In this document: positions 10,000-24,900 of the stretch, piece after piece
Layout: each line of letters begins with the position of its first letter
How positions within the stretch are numbered: position 1 is the stretch's first letter
Assembly (NCBI GenBank): GCA_964017235.1
Contig: OZ024934.1
Coordinates: 91,416,706 to 91,480,705, forward strand
Origin: Sabellastarte sp. h YS-2021
Lineage: Eukaryota; Annelida; Polychaeta; Sabellida; Sabellidae
Direction: 5' to 3'
DNA length: 64,000 nt
Notes under the pieces: generated by a model
Told to the model about the DNA's origin: nothing
Database searches by the model: none
What the model saw: only the letters and a program-made list of their open reading frames with translations
Position numbers and translations under genes: made by a program

Positions 10000-12900
10000 G
10001 TTTGTATAAAACAGTTGCCCCAAAATAATTTTCTGCTTTGACCAAGGTCTTGAATGTATTTATGTTAATATGCAAATGTCATATCTTACGTCTGTATGTG
10101 GATAACCAAACTACTTTCCTTATGTAAAGAGAAGGTTTTCAAACTGATTAAAAGTAAATGAACATATTTTAATATAAACAGTCTACAGTACAATGATGAA
10201 TGCTATAGTGCCTCTTGTTTAAGATTGGCATTATTCTTTTGTGTTATATATGAAGCTCACAAGCTGTTGAATGGTTCACTGACTCTACTTCATAACAGTG
10301 TTTAGAGAAAGGCGACTTGGGAGTATTTTTTCATTGATTAATTTAAATAGTGAAACACTGTTATTATGAGTTGCCTCTTTATCTTGGTTATTGCACAAAA
10401 AAAAAAAAAATTATCGTAATGCTAAAATGTTTACCCTTATTTTGATTGTGGTGGCATGATGCCACAAATCTTTTATAAATTAATAGTAAAATTAGCAAAG
10501 ATGGATTCTTCCCAAATTTGTATCATTAAATTAATTTTACCGTTGGTGTCTGCTTTTTATATATTTGGTGTAGTTTGAGTTGTGGGTATGAATCTTCAGC
10601 CATTAGTGGGAAAGTTAGCAATTGTTTACCAATGTTGGGTTATTAAAAGTCATAATATTGACTAACTAGCCGTGCACACAAGTTTTGTTCCACCTCTAAT
10701 ACTGCCCTTTATAGTATGGCCTCCATGATGTATTGAAAGTAATGTAAAACCAGAATATATGAAAGCATTTTGTGTAGGAACCTGTTTTTCCGGGTGAGTC
10801 ATCTGACTCAAGCTGGTGTCCATCTGGTGTTTGTTATCGATGGTGAGGCACCAGATCTCAAGATAGAAGAAATGGTACGGAGACAGCAAATAAGGTCTGT
10901 ATTATCGCGCAGCTGTGAAGAGTAGCCTGGCAATCAAATATATAAATAATGAATGAAATAATGAAAATCTATTCAGAGTGCATTATTACATATTTGTGGA
11001 ATGTTTACACTTCTCTTGTGGTACATTTGCAATATTAACTCAGAAGGAGGGTATTCAGCAATAATTGAAAGGTGCTTTATAAATTAAGAAATTTTGAAGA
11101 ATCACACTTATCTTTAAAAAAGTAAGTGTAGATGGTTAAGAAGAAAATGGAATATACAAGGCACTCAAATTAGCTCCATTGTCATGTTGTTCAGATTTCC
11201 TGGAAAGAATTTTGGAAGAGGTAAAGCATCAGCAAAGACTGCCAGCAGATCTCACTTCAAGGCTCTTCTGAGAGAGGTGAGCAAACCGTGACCCAATTGT
11301 TGCAGCAAAATACCTGTCAAATTTTATCCAAAGCCAAATTGAGTGGTAACTTTTGTCTTTTTTTTTCCATTACATCTTCTCAAACAAATACCTTTTTTGG
11401 CATGAACACAGCTATATTTGGTCTCATTTTCCCAAAAATTAATTACAAAATTGCTAATATTAACCAAGAAAAGAGTTCTTGCTCCCAGTAGTGTATTTCA
11501 AATAGTCCAATTCTCTATTCTTCAGTGGGTACTCTCGACAGCCTTATTGTTAGCATTCATTGTCAAGTGTCAGGACATGGTAAAACAATGTCACTTGATC
11601 ATATTTTACTGCCATTAAGCAAGAACTAATTTAACAGGTTATTTGGTATTGACGACAATGATAAATCGTAGATACTAATCTGACTGCCGATCTTATCCTC
11701 AAATTTGATTTAGACAAAAAAGTCAGAAGCCTAAGACTAAGAGTTAGACTAACAATAGAGGTCCTCAGTGGCCTAGTTGGTTAGCAGGTTTGGCATCTAA
11801 TCACAGGTTGTCATCTCGGCTCCCAAAAGTGAGAATGCTGAGGACCTGGTGCAATATGACCCTGGCTATTGAACAGGACATAAAACCCCATCTTTGATGT
11901 TTGATTAAGAATATGAGTAAGTTACCTAGGCTGAGATGAACACCTATTTGCTTATTGTACTGTGTATGTTTTTGTGGTGTTATAAGGTCCTTGATTACAT
12001 GGGAGGAGGCTATGGTGGCACAGTGGTAACAAAGTCTCCTCCCTCTTCTGAGATCAGAGTTCATATCCCAGCCTGACCTCATGTGGGAAAGCTGATAGTC
12101 GCTTGCCGTTGGTCTGCAGTTTACAGTACAGAACCTTGACCAACTGTATGTACTGGTTTCCTATGCCCTCGAAACTATCTGCCACAATATAACTGATAAG
12201 GTACTAGGCATGACGCAAAACACTAAATAAATACATAAATTAATTACATGGGGATTCCTTATACCCAGGTCACATAGTGGCCAATTGAATGCAAATATCT
12301 GTGAATCGTAAATTCTTCAATGTTCTTGTCAGATTGTTCATTGTTCTTCCATTGTCTCTAACCCTCTTAATCTTTTGCCGCCTCATGGCGAGAACAACCT
12401 GATGTTCAAAATTATTGCAGGTATTTGTTATGTTTGCAATTACAGTTCGCCACAATAGGTAGCATATTTTTTCATATCCTGACTCTATCATAGGGCAGTT
12501 AGTTGCCAACAAGTCAAACTAATTTCTTGTTCTCAGTAAAATCTCTGAATATTCTTCCTTGTTCTCAACTCATTCTTTGTGGAAATTGTGGAAATAGAGT
12601 ATGCACAGATCGCGTTCATTCTTGCCTACAATTAGCTAATTTGTTGGATAATTGCAGGTATATTGCCACATATCTTCACTAGTTCATAGGTTATTGTCAG
12701 TATAATTGTGCTTTTTTCAGGCTTAATCTCAGGACAGTTGAAGAAAGTGGAAGAACATCATAGAAATCTGAAATTCTTTTTATCACGTGACCACATTTTC
12801 CCACCTCTTTTGTTTGAATACTGGATAATTTACAATTGCCTGTATTCTCCTATATTCATCAAGATTATCATGGTACCGTCTCCAGTTTGTGACCTAGGCA

Positions 12901-15900
12901 TTAGATCTAAAGGGTGGGTGGGCCTGCTTGTGGCATAATATATTGTACTGTGTGTACTTATAGTGCTGTGAGATGCTGGATTACATGGGGATTCCTTACA
13001 TCCAAAGTGTGGGTGAAGCTGAGGCATTGGCAGCCCTACTCAACAAGGAACGGGTACGTGTTCATAGTTTTTCCAGTGTCCCTCTTGATTTAGAGCTTTT
13101 GTCTAAACTAACATATGTTGATGCAGAACCCTTTGATTTTTGATTATTGGGTGAGTGACTATTTCTATTTAAAGTCTGTTTCCAGTTGAGATTTAGTCCC
13201 TATGATGTATCTATGGGTATCAAGAATGCAGAAAAACTGACTTAGTTATTTGCCCCGAATTCCTACCAGAGTTATTTATTCACATTAAATGTGGAATTGT
13301 CTTGAAGTAATAAAAAGTAGGGGCACAACGATTCTTCGGTTACTCGGAAACGAAACAAATCAGTTTTATACTCGAGGCAAGAAAAGTGATCAGAGTCTTC
13401 GAAAACAACTAAACATAGACTTAAAATGTACTACAAAATTAGATTTTCCTTTAAATATATTAATATATTTATATATTTTACTTATAAAAGGTGTTTCAGT
13501 TTTTTATATTTTTAGCATTTGCAAACTTTAATTGTTTGTGTAACAATGTTTTTATAAGACAGCATTTTAATATAATGTATTTCTGAGACGCCTCAAATAT
13601 CGCAATACAAAAATTGTTAAAGTTTCCTGTATTTTGCATTATGAATGCGCCTTTTTACCAAAATTCAATGAATTATCAAAATTATTTCCTGTTGTGTGCC
13701 TTTTAACCATTTAATAACGTTTAACATATCAAAATATGATGCAGTTTATTTCGTGGGTGATAATCAAGCGATTAACCCAGTCCGAGTCGGTTCTTCCAAA
13801 ACAAGGAATTGAGGCGCATTTTTGGGCTCGCTTGCAGCCCTAATAAAAAGAATATGTTATTTTAAAAAATGTATTCCATTTGAAGTAAACAAACTTAAGG
13901 TTTAAACATTGCTGTATTTGACATGTTTTACTGTACCTGTAACTTATCATAGACATTAATGACCATCGTCTCCTCACTTTCTCCCTATAGTTGGTTGATG
14001 GGGTGATCACCAATGACGGGGATGCCTTTCTCTACGGAGCCAGGAAAGTCTGCAGAAACTTTAGTATGAATAAACAGGTAATGTCAAACCTTTGTAAACT
14101 TCTGTTAGCTATTGTTTTATTGGCCAGAGGCTTTAGTTGCCAAGGTGCATTTAATCGCTGGACACTCACATTTGAGGTCATGTGTTTGAATCCAGCCTAT
14201 GACAACATGTGTGATGCTTGGACGGCCTGTCATGATATGACCTCACCTATTGTAAGGAATAAATTGACATCTTTATTTACTAGAGTAATCTGTGGAAAAT
14301 TTCAGTGCAGCCAAATTTCTAGAAAAGTGATATTCTGTTCTTGTAAGATTTTGACGAAAACAACTACCATCATTGAAGCTTTCAAGTTTCAAGACTCTAG
14401 GTCCCCGTGAATTATGTCTACTTAACCAGGACTCTTGGGTAAACAGTAAAGAAATGGCTTTTGAACACCCATGGGTTTAGCTGAGTTTACTTCAACTTAA
14501 GCAATATGATGCTAAGAGTTTTATATATATTTTTGCAGGAGAGCCATGTGGAGATGTATAGAATGCGCCATATTGAGCGAGATCTCGGGTTGGATCGTGA
14601 GAAACTTGTGGCTCTGGGTCTGTTTCTGGGCTGTGACTACGCGCCTAAAGGTGTACCGGGGGTAGGGTATAATACAGCACTCAAATACCTGGCAGAACTG
14701 CGGGAATGTGGTGTCATAGACAGGTGAGATAGAATACAGACAGTATCTGGCACCGCTACAGATACACAGTGTCGTTGCCAGGGTGAAAAAAATTAGGGAA
14801 AGGTCGGTAGGCCTGGTATCTTGGTATTGAGAGCATTTTAATGAAATATTGTGATGAGATTTTACAACTGCCTCTTCACTTGTCAGCACATATAATTGAA
14901 AGGAAACTTCAAATATTGAGAACAACCCCCCAATTTGAAGAAATTATAAGCTTTTATCCCATATTTTCGTGCATTTTGCAGACTTTCACTGAATAGTGAT
15001 CATACGTCGAGCAGAATTACCATGTTTTGGTTATGGTATTTTATGACCTTAATCTCACTTGTCAACGCATATAATTGAAGGAAAACTTAAAATATTTGAC
15101 ACAAAACAGAAATCTGAAGGAACTCTCAGCTTTTATCTCATATTTTGTGTATTGATGGACTTTTAGTGCAGTTTTGTTAAGATGAACGTCCATATTTGGT
15201 TGTGGTATATTAAATCAAGGAATCCCGGAATCGGTATGCTTTTGCATTGGTGACCTCCTAATGTACACAATTTTTGGTACCGACCCATCCCTGAATAAAA
15301 TACAGTAAATGTCTGGCAGAACAAGGTGGGATGAATATGGCAAATACTAATCAGTCCTACAGGTATATAGTGCTATGGATATCTCATTTACACCTGAAAA
15401 TACTAATGGATAATGATATTTACCTAATTGACTTAATCATACTGAACAGAGTTTTAGTTACAAGGACTTTAATTGACTTGATGCTGTCTTGTACTTTCAG
15501 GCTGTAAATTTGCTTCTTATAACTTGGTAGTTACTTCTACTTACTTGTACTTTCAGGGTATTAATTAATGGGCCATGTGTTAACTTTACCCTGTGTTTAC
15601 AGGCTCTGTGATTGGCCTAGTGGGAGGTTTACACCTCTGTGTCAGGTGGAGGAACAGATCAGAAGAAAAGCTCTTACTCTGCCTGTCTTCCCAAATTTTA
15701 AGGTGTTGTATTATTCATTAATAAACAACCCTCAAGTTATTTTTTCCTGCCCATATTAAACAAAAAAATTCTGTTGATATTATAAGTTAATGTAGATCTC
15801 TGATATAGGTCTGTTATATGCATAGCCTGCTTGTGATTGATTTTGGGGCCAACTCTGAAAAAATGGCTGTCATGGCATGGCAGTCATAATAGAGTTATAA

Positions 15901-18900
15901 TCTATTCTTGCTGAATATATAACATAGTTAAGCGTCCCGCAAGGGACGCTTGTTTGTGTATGGGAGAGCTTCCGGCTCCGGCGGCTCCGCATTTTGTTTT
16001 CCTTATAACTCTGTAACCGTTAGGCGGATTCTTTCCAAATTTGGCAGGTTTAGGCAGTAGCCTTGGGGAATTTTTTTGAATATGCTGCAGTGACATTTCA
16101 ACCAATCAGAGAGGTCACATGACCAAAAATGTCTTTTTTCGATGGGGAAGCTTGTCCGGATGATAACTTGAAAGGAATTTTATCAATTCACCTGAAACTT
16201 GGCAAATACATTCATTCTATTAAAATCTGGAAATCATTAGATTTTGGCATTGATTGGTCAAGAAATGGCCGAGTAATTAATGATTAATTAATCATTACGA
16301 ATTTTCCAAATAAGGAAAACACAAAAATGCTTATATCTCGAAAACCGTGCTAGATAGAGCGATTTCGACGAAATTTTTGACCCGCAGGGTATCTCTGCGG
16401 AGTAGTTTTCCCAATTTTCAAAAAATTTTTGTCTCGCCCAAAATGGCGGCCATTTTGAATTTTCGAAATTTTCGCAAAAATTGCAAAACACAAAAATGCT
16501 TATATCTCAAAAACCGTGCTAGATAGAGCAATTTCGACAAAATTTTTGACCCGCAGGATATCCCTGCGGCGTACTTTTCCCAATTTTCAAAAAATTTTTG
16601 TCTCGCCAAAAATGGCGGCCATTTTGAATTTTCGAAATTTTCGCAAAAATTGCAAAACACAAAAATGCTTATATCTCGAAAACCGTGCTAGATAGAGCGA
16701 TTTCGACAAAATTTTTGACCCACAGGGTATCTCTGCAGAGTAGTTATCCCAATTTTGAAAAAATTTTTGTCTCGCCAAAAATGGCGGCCATTTTGAATTT
16801 TCGAATTTTTCGCAAAAATTGCAAAACATAAAAATGCTTATATCTCGAAAACCCTGCTAGATAGAGCGATTTCGACGAAATTTTTGACCCACAGGGTATA
16901 TCTGCAGAGTAGCCATGCCAATTTTCAAAAAAATTTTGTCTCGCCAAAAATGGCGGCCATTTTGAATTTTCGAATTTTTCGCAAAATTGCAAAACACAAA
17001 AATGCTTATATCTCGAAAACCGTGCTAGATAGAGCGATTTCGACGAAATTTTTGACCCACTGGGTATCTCTGCAGAGTAGCCATGCCAATTTTCAAAAAA
17101 AATTTATCTTGCCAAAAATGGCAGCCATTTTGAATTTTCGAATTTTTGCGCAAAAATTGCAAAACACAAAAATGCTAATATTTCGAAAACCGTGCTACAT
17201 AGAGCGATTTCGACGAAATTTTTTATCTTCAGGGTATCTCTGCAGAGCAGCTATCCCAAAGAGCTTTCACTTGGTGAAGTTTCAGACCCATAGCTAATTG
17301 CTCACCTACTCAAAAAGAGTAAATGCGAATTACCTCTAAAAGTATTGCAGATGGCCAATTTTTCTCAAATAACTCATTCACCTACTTTTGGAAGAGCTTT
17401 CACATGGTGAAGTTTCAGACCCATAGCCAATTACTCACCTACTCAAAATGAGTAAATGCGAATTATCTCTAAAAGTATTGCAGATAGCCAATTTTTCTCA
17501 AATAACTCATTCACCTACTTTTGGGACAGCTTTCACTTGGTGAAGTTTCAGACCCATAGCTAATTACTCACCTACTCAAAATGAGTAAATGCGAATTATC
17601 TCTAAAAGTATTGCAGATAGCCAATTTTTCTCAAATAACTCATTCACCTACTTTTGGGACAGCTTTCACTTGGTGAAGTTTCAGACCCATAGCTAATTAC
17701 TCACCTATTCAAAATGAGTAAATGCGAATTATCTCTAAAAGTATTGCAGATAGCCAATTTTTCTCAAATAACTCATTCACCTACTTTTGGGACAGCTTTC
17801 ACTTGGTGAAGTTTCAGACCCATAGCTAATTACTCACCTACTCAAAATGAGTAAATGCGAATTATCTCTAAAAGTATTGCAGATAGCCAATTTTTGTCAA
17901 ATTAATCATTCACCTACTTTTGGGAGAGCTTTCACTTGGTGAAGTTTCAGACCCATAGCTAATTACTCACCTACGATAAATGAGTAAATGCGAATTATCT
18001 CTAAAAGTATTGCAGATAGCCAATTTTTCTCAAATAACTCATTCACCTACTTTTGGGAGAGCTTTCACTTGGTGAAGTTTCAGACCCATAGCTAATTACT
18101 CACCTACTCAAAATGAGTAAATGCGAATTATCTCTAAAAGTATTGCAGATAGCCAATTTTTCTCAAATAACTCATTCACCTACTTTTGGCAGAGCTTTCA
18201 CTTGGTGAAGTTTCAGACCCATAGCTAATTACTCACCTACTGAAAATGAGTAAATGTGAATTATCTCTAAAAGTATTGCAGATAGCCAATTTTTCTCAAA
18301 TAACTCATTCACCTACTTTTGGGAGAGCTTTCACTTGGTGAAGTTTCAGACCCATAGCTAATTACTCACCTACTCAAAATGAGTAAATGTGAATTATCTC
18401 TAAAAGTATTGCAGATAGCCAATTTTTCTCAAATAACTCATTCACCTACTTTTGGGAGAGCTTTCACTTGGTGAAGTTTCAGACCCATAGCTAATTACTC
18501 ACCTACTCAAAATGAGTAAATGCGAATTATCTCTAAAAGTATTGCAGATAGCCAGTTTTTCTCAAATTAATCATTCACCTACTTTTGGGAGAGCTTTCAC
18601 TTGGTGAAGTTTCAGACCCATAGCTAAATACTCACCTACTCAAAATGAGTAAATGCGAATTATCTCTAAAAGTATTGCAGATAGCCAATTTTTCTCAAAT
18701 AACTCATTCACCTACTTTTGGGAGAGCTTTCACTTGGTGAAGTTTCAGACCCATAGCTAATTACTCACCTACTCAAAATGAGTAAATGCTAATTATCTCT
18801 AAAAGTATTGCAGATAGCCAATTTTTCTCAAATTAATCATTCACCTACTTTTGGGAGAGCTTTCACTTGGTGAAGTTTCAGACCCATAGCTAATTACTCG

Positions 18901-21900
18901 TCTACTCAAAATGAGTAAATGCGAATTATCTCTAAAAGTATTGCAGATAGCCAATTTTTCTCAAATAACTCATTCACCTACTTTTGGGAGAGCTTTCACT
19001 TGGTGAAGTTTCAGACCCATAGCAAATTACTCACCTACTCAAAATGAGTAAATGCGAATTATCTCTAAAAGTATTGCAGATAGCCAATTTTTCTCAAATA
19101 ACTCATTCACCTACTTTTGGCAGAGCTTTCACTTGGTGAAGTTTCAGACCCATAGCTAATTATTCACCTACTCAAAATGAGTAAATGTGAATTATCTCTA
19201 AAAGTATTGCAGATAGCCAATTTTTCTCAAATAACTCATTCACCTACTTTTGGGAGAGCTTTCACTCTGTGAAGTTTCAGACCCATAGCTATTTATTCAC
19301 CTACTCAAAATGAGTAAATGCTAATTATCTGTAAAAGTATTGCGGATACCCAATTTTTATCAAATACTCATTCATCTACTTGTGGGAGAGCTTTCACATG
19401 GTGAAGTTTCAGACCCATAGCTAATTACTCACCTACTCAAAATGAGTAAATGCGAATTATCTCTAAAAGTATTGCAGATAGCCAATTTTTCTCAAATAAC
19501 TCATTCACCTACTTTTGGGAGAGCTTTCGCTTGGTGAAGTTTCAGACCCATAGATAATTATTCACCTACTCAAAATGAGTAAATGTGAATTATCTCTTAA
19601 TAGTATTGCAGACAGCCAATTTTTCTCAAATAACTCATTCACCTACTTTTGGAAGACCTTTCACACACGAAAATGAAAAATTGTGAATATCTCGGAAAAG
19701 CTATTTCTTGTGCTTTAATGCTCGGCGGGAGATACACACCACGGCAGTGGTCTTGACAAAAATTTTTGTCTCTCCAAAAATGGTGGCCATTTTGAATTTT
19801 CAAAGTTTTTGCAAAACACAAAAATGCTTATATCTCGAAAACCGTGCTATATGGAGTGAACTCAACAAAATTTTGGACCTGCTGGGTATCTCTGCAGAGT
19901 AGCCATGCCAATTTTCAAAATATTTTTGTCTCGCCAAATATAGCGGACATTTTTAATTTTTTTTATTTTTTGCAAAACACAAAAATGCTTATATCTTGAA
20001 AACCGTGCTAGATAGAGCAGACTGCGCTGACTTTGGTTGCCACAACAGTATAAGGCTAGAAACGAAGCATTTTCTTAATACTTTAGCACTCACCTTTATA
20101 TCCTTTTCGGGACGCTTTTTTTTTTTATCTTTTTTTTTTGCGAGCGATCCTCTAGTTTTAGTTAATATGTAATATTAAAATCTCAATTCCTGCTTGAAAG
20201 ATTCGATCAGCCAAAATTTAGCTTAAATTAATCCAAAAATTGTATTTGGAGTAAGTTTAGTATTCACAGGGAAGTAAAGCTAATTTACTTGACTTTTGGA
20301 TTAACTTTGATCCACTCATTAAAATAGATTAAATTTTGGATTAACTATAGTTTAATCTGCTGCACTTAATCAAAAACTTAGCTTAACTTTGTGAATACCA
20401 ATTTAATCTAACTTTCAGCTGAACTTACACTGTCTTGTGAATAAGGCCCCTGAGACTATATTCAAAGAAACAAGAATCAGTGACAAATGAGAAAAAGTCG
20501 TATAAAGTATGAAAAGGTTACAGAGTGTATTGATTTTGGCTGATCTTTGACTGGTCCTTTCGTGAATAACAGCTTTCCATATTGTAGTATAGACTAATGT
20601 AGGAACTTCACCTGTCCTTTTTTCCTCTCCTGTGTCCGTTATTGCCCGTATCTGTGATAACGAAAACTTGTTATTGCGCGTCTTTGCTAGCGTACATTAT
20701 AATGTGAGGGATATGATGTTAGAAAAGTAGTCCAAATGGCTGTTATTCAGCACAGATATAATTCCTACAACAACTACATGGATTGACTGAATTAATAGAC
20801 GTTTTTGTGTTAAAATCATACCGGTCTTTACAATAGCAATAAAGGACTTCGTTTAAGTACTGTATCTGCGAATAAATCACAACAAACATAGGCTTCATCC
20901 ATTATTTCGCCCAGAAGTTTGTGATTTATTCACCGATACAGTACTCAAACCTCGTCCTTTATTGCTACAGGCAAGAACAAATAATTTTTTTAAATGAAGC
21001 ATTGAAAAGTTCTACAAAATAATTCTTAGAATTGAACAACAGATGTTTAAAGAATATTCAATTCTGATTTAATTAATCTTTAAAGACAATTTCCAGTCAC
21101 TTTTGTCATATGGTACGTCTTACTGTTCCAGGTTGTGAATGAGTTTATGGTTCCAAAGGATAAGATTCCCAGAAAACATACTATAGTGGCCAAGAGACCC
21201 AAAATGTTCACAACACAGGTAAGTTACTCTAGCTTTTACCTGTTTTTGTACTTTACATAAAATATAGTCCTGAAACTACAGTACCACAGGCATTAATCAA
21301 AACCACGCTACAGTTTGAAAAAGACAAAGCCGAAAGGGGTTTCGGTATGGTGAGCCACAAAGCCACCAGAAACACAAGTAGTGCACTGACACGGTCACCC
21401 ATCCCAGTACTAATGTAGCTTATTGCCGCTTAACTTCTGTAAAAGGCAGACACTCAATCACACTGTGCCGCAATTCATGAAAGTCGGGAGACCAAAAAAA
21501 AAAAAAAAATGATTAAAAATAAGTGATCCCTAGAAGCGTAAGCCTCGTTAGAGCTCGCGCTTAAAAAGAGGTTCCAAAGTGTACAGTCAAAGTGTTCTAT
21601 GTCAGATATAGACTTAAAGGAAGAATTCAATTAGAAATTTAGAGTGTCTGTCCAGTTATCCATAATTTATTTTAATTTCCCTTTCACTAATGTTATAGCA
21701 TCTCTATAAACCAGTTGAGTTCTATTTATGCTACACTGTACCATGTCTGTTGACTTAATTGATCACCATTTTACATACATTGATATATACAATCAGCATA
21801 TTTTTTTTACCCTACAGCCCTTAAGGGCAGTTGGGGTATTGCTTTCACCCATGGTGTCCAGATGGACAGTCGGGTGGTGGAAAAAAATTGTCCGGGCTGT

Positions 21901-24900
21901 CTCAAAAACCATAAGGTGTAGGAAGTTGATACTTGGTAGAGATATTGGTTGGGGGTGTAGGTGCACAATGCTATGGCGTGACATTGATTTGACCTTACTG
22001 TGGTTACCTTGACCTTTAAAATATTGTCAAGGCTATCTTATCTCAGAAACTGTAAGGTGTAGCAAGTTGATACATGGTAGGGCCATGTGACCTTTATTTG
22101 ACATTGCCTTAGTGACCTTAAGTTTTGTAAATCTTGTCTGGCCTATATCTTGGAAATCGTAAGGTGCAGGCATTTGATACTTGTTAGGGACATCAGTTAG
22201 GGGGTGTTGATATCCAACATCATGGTGTGACCTTGATTTGAACTTTAGCCTTGCTGTAGTAACCCGGACCTTCAAGATCTTGTCTGAGCTATATGTCAGA
22301 AACCATAATGTGTAGGAAGTTGAAACTTGGTAGGGGCACTGGTGGGAGGGAGGGGTGTGGATATACATTGTCATGATATGACCTTGATTTGACCTTTGAC
22401 CTTGCCAGGGTGACCTTGAGTTTGAAAATCTTGTTATACATCAGACTATATTTCAGAAACCGTAATGTGTGAGAAGAAGGGACATTGGTTGGGATGCGTC
22501 ATGGTTTGACCTTGATTTGACCTTTGACATTGCTGTACTGACCTTTACCTTTAAAATATTTTCCAGACTATATCTCTAAAACTGTAAAGTATAGGAAGTT
22601 GATCCTTTTTAGGGACATTGTTTAGGAAGTGTAGGTGTGCAACATCATGGTGTGTCCTTAATTTGACCTTTGAGCTTGCTGTTGTGACTTTGACCATTAA
22701 AATCTTGTCCAGACTATATCTCTGAATCTGTAAGGTGTAAAAAGGTTGATACTTGGTATGAACATTAGGTAGTGGTTTGGGTATGCAATGTCATGATTTG
22801 ACATTGAATAGACCTTTGCTGTAGTGACCTTGAACTTAAAAATCTCGGAAACTGTAAGGTGTATGAAGTTAATATTTGTTAGGGGAATTGGTTAGAGGGT
22901 GTAGGTGAGCACCAACCTTGTTGTAGTGACCTTGACCTTTAAAATCTTGTAGGCATATCTGGGCCATATCTCAGAAACTGTAAGGTGTAGAAAGATGATT
23001 CTTGGATGGTTTGTTGGTTGGGGAGTGCCAGGTATGCTAAGTCATGGTGTGATCTATAACCTTGGCTCTGCCAAAGTGTGATCATCTGCCATAATTGAGA
23101 CCTATTTCTCTTATGACAAAGATATATGGATTGCTGCAACTGATGATTATATGTACATTTACTTAGTTATGCTATTTCTATAAGTAGCTTTACTTCATTT
23201 AATAAATTTACAACTTCATAATTTACAGACATTTTCTCTTTTAAATGGTATTTTCTTTACTAACATTATTTGGACCTTTACTTAACTGGCATCGTTTGAT
23301 GTGAAAGTCTCCTGATCTTTGTACTGTTTCCCTACTTCTATATTTCCTGGTGTCAAAAACTATTTCCCAAGGCTTTGAGGTACGGGCATCTTGAGATATA
23401 TAAATATGCATGGAGTATTTAATTAAGGTGTACTGGCTACCCATATTTTTTGTAAATTTATATGTCATCAGTCCTATTTTGAACTGTATTTTATAAGATA
23501 ATCTGTTTGTAGAAATTCCTGATGCAGAAGTTAGAGTGGGAGTTAGAGTATGCATTTGAAAAGATTCTGCCGCTGGTGACATTTTATGATTTGAACTCCA
23601 TTAAAGCAGGCGTAGAAAACAGAAAGAGTCTAATACCTCACAGGTAATCCAAACTTATGATGCAAAACAAATTGAGGATTCAGGTTAAGATGTATGGTAT
23701 GTGACATTTGTCTCAAAAGAAAGTCTTTGTTTATCTTGAATTGTTGGACATCTGCATCATTTTCTGTTATTTTTGTAACAATTTTAGTCCATTTGTCTAA
23801 ACTTTTGCAGAATTTCACTGGATGTTGCATCTTGTTAATCATAAAGTTTAGCTCCAGTTGTGAATTTTATACATTCTGTGTTTTGACATTTTCTTTTAGC
23901 AAAAATAATAGAAAATATAATAACATCTGGGTCTGTATTCCCTTCTATTTGGGTTAAACACTATTCATGGTGGATAATATACTATGGTGTGATGAATAAC
24001 CTCTCACCCAGCTTGGGATATTTCTTTTTTGAATGCGGAAGTGTAGCAGCTTACTGAATATTAATCTTCAATTTGTGTTTCTCATGAAAGGAAAGTGTCC
24101 ATATAATTTGATTTTATTACATTCCAATGAAAACTTTAATGTACAGTTAATACTTGAAGGGAACTTTATTACCAAATCTACTATATAAGACTACATTGTG
24201 GATATTTGTACAGAAATTTGCACTATATATCTTAAAATTATTTTGTCAATGTAATTTGCACTATATATCTTAAAATTATTTTGTTCAATGTACTTTCAGA
24301 ATTGTGAAGTCCTGTGTGCGTCATTTTGTACCTCTGTATAAAATAGAATGGTACAAAGAAGGTAAGCATTCATCAGCCATTTTTTTTTGGGTAAAATTTC
24401 AAGTTAGGGCTTTATGTTCCATTTAACAGAAAGGGTCATTTTAGGACAGGTCCCAAGATTGCCGCTTGTGTGTACACAGAACTGATCAGATGCTAATCTT
24501 GCTAACTGCTAGGTAAACACATACTCATTTTTTTTTTAAAGTGCATACAATGTTTAATGTAAATAATAATTCATTTATTCGTTAAGTTGCACAGTGATCA
24601 TTCAAGCATGTACAATAACACTTCAAACTGAACACAAAACACAGGAAAAAAACATGAGAACTTGACTGTACAGAAATGAGATCAACTATATATTTTTACA
24701 TATTATCTGCGAATAAGTCACTCTAACTAGAGCTGAGGAAATCTATAATATGAGAGATGTTATTTTTGTCACAATCAGGAAATAGAGTACAATCTCTCAT
24801 TTCAATAAAATCATTAATAGTACCAGCTATAGCAATGTCTTGTTCACTGGGAACCTTGAAGCATTCCATTCTGTTGTAACAATATAGCTGATATTTGTCT

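Larger units (their letters stand above)
15930..20165. mobile_element. 4.2-kb satellite-bearing non-autonomous element, GEN1 intron 7
   Basis: The left end carries a perfect hairpin (AAGCGTCCC-GCAA-GGGACGCTT, 15930-15951). The right end carries CGGGACGCTT (20108-20117), the inverse complement of the left AAGCGTCCCG, then a T-rich stretch and GCGAGCGATCCTCTAG. Between the ends lie unique flanks and two satellite families. A 3' hairpin, short inverted ends and a tandem-repeat core resemble Helitron/Helentron-type non-autonomous elements and the pearl-type elements of bivalves. It encodes no Rep/helicase. The exact termini are inferred. Confidence 0.55.

Noticed and set aside
16288-17297. Several 67-137-codon frames on both strands in satellite A, with similar sequences to each other
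   Set aside because: They recur because of the 169-bp repeat. The period is not a multiple of three, and no start or domain is conserved.
17258-19665. CRISPR-like look of a regular direct-repeat array
   Set aside because: Units are contiguous 133-bp satellite copies with no unique spacers, in a eukaryotic intron.
22033-23582. Antisense 60-113-codon frames in the nuclear-receptor-site satellite
   Set aside because: They repeat with the satellite unit and contain no recognisable domain.
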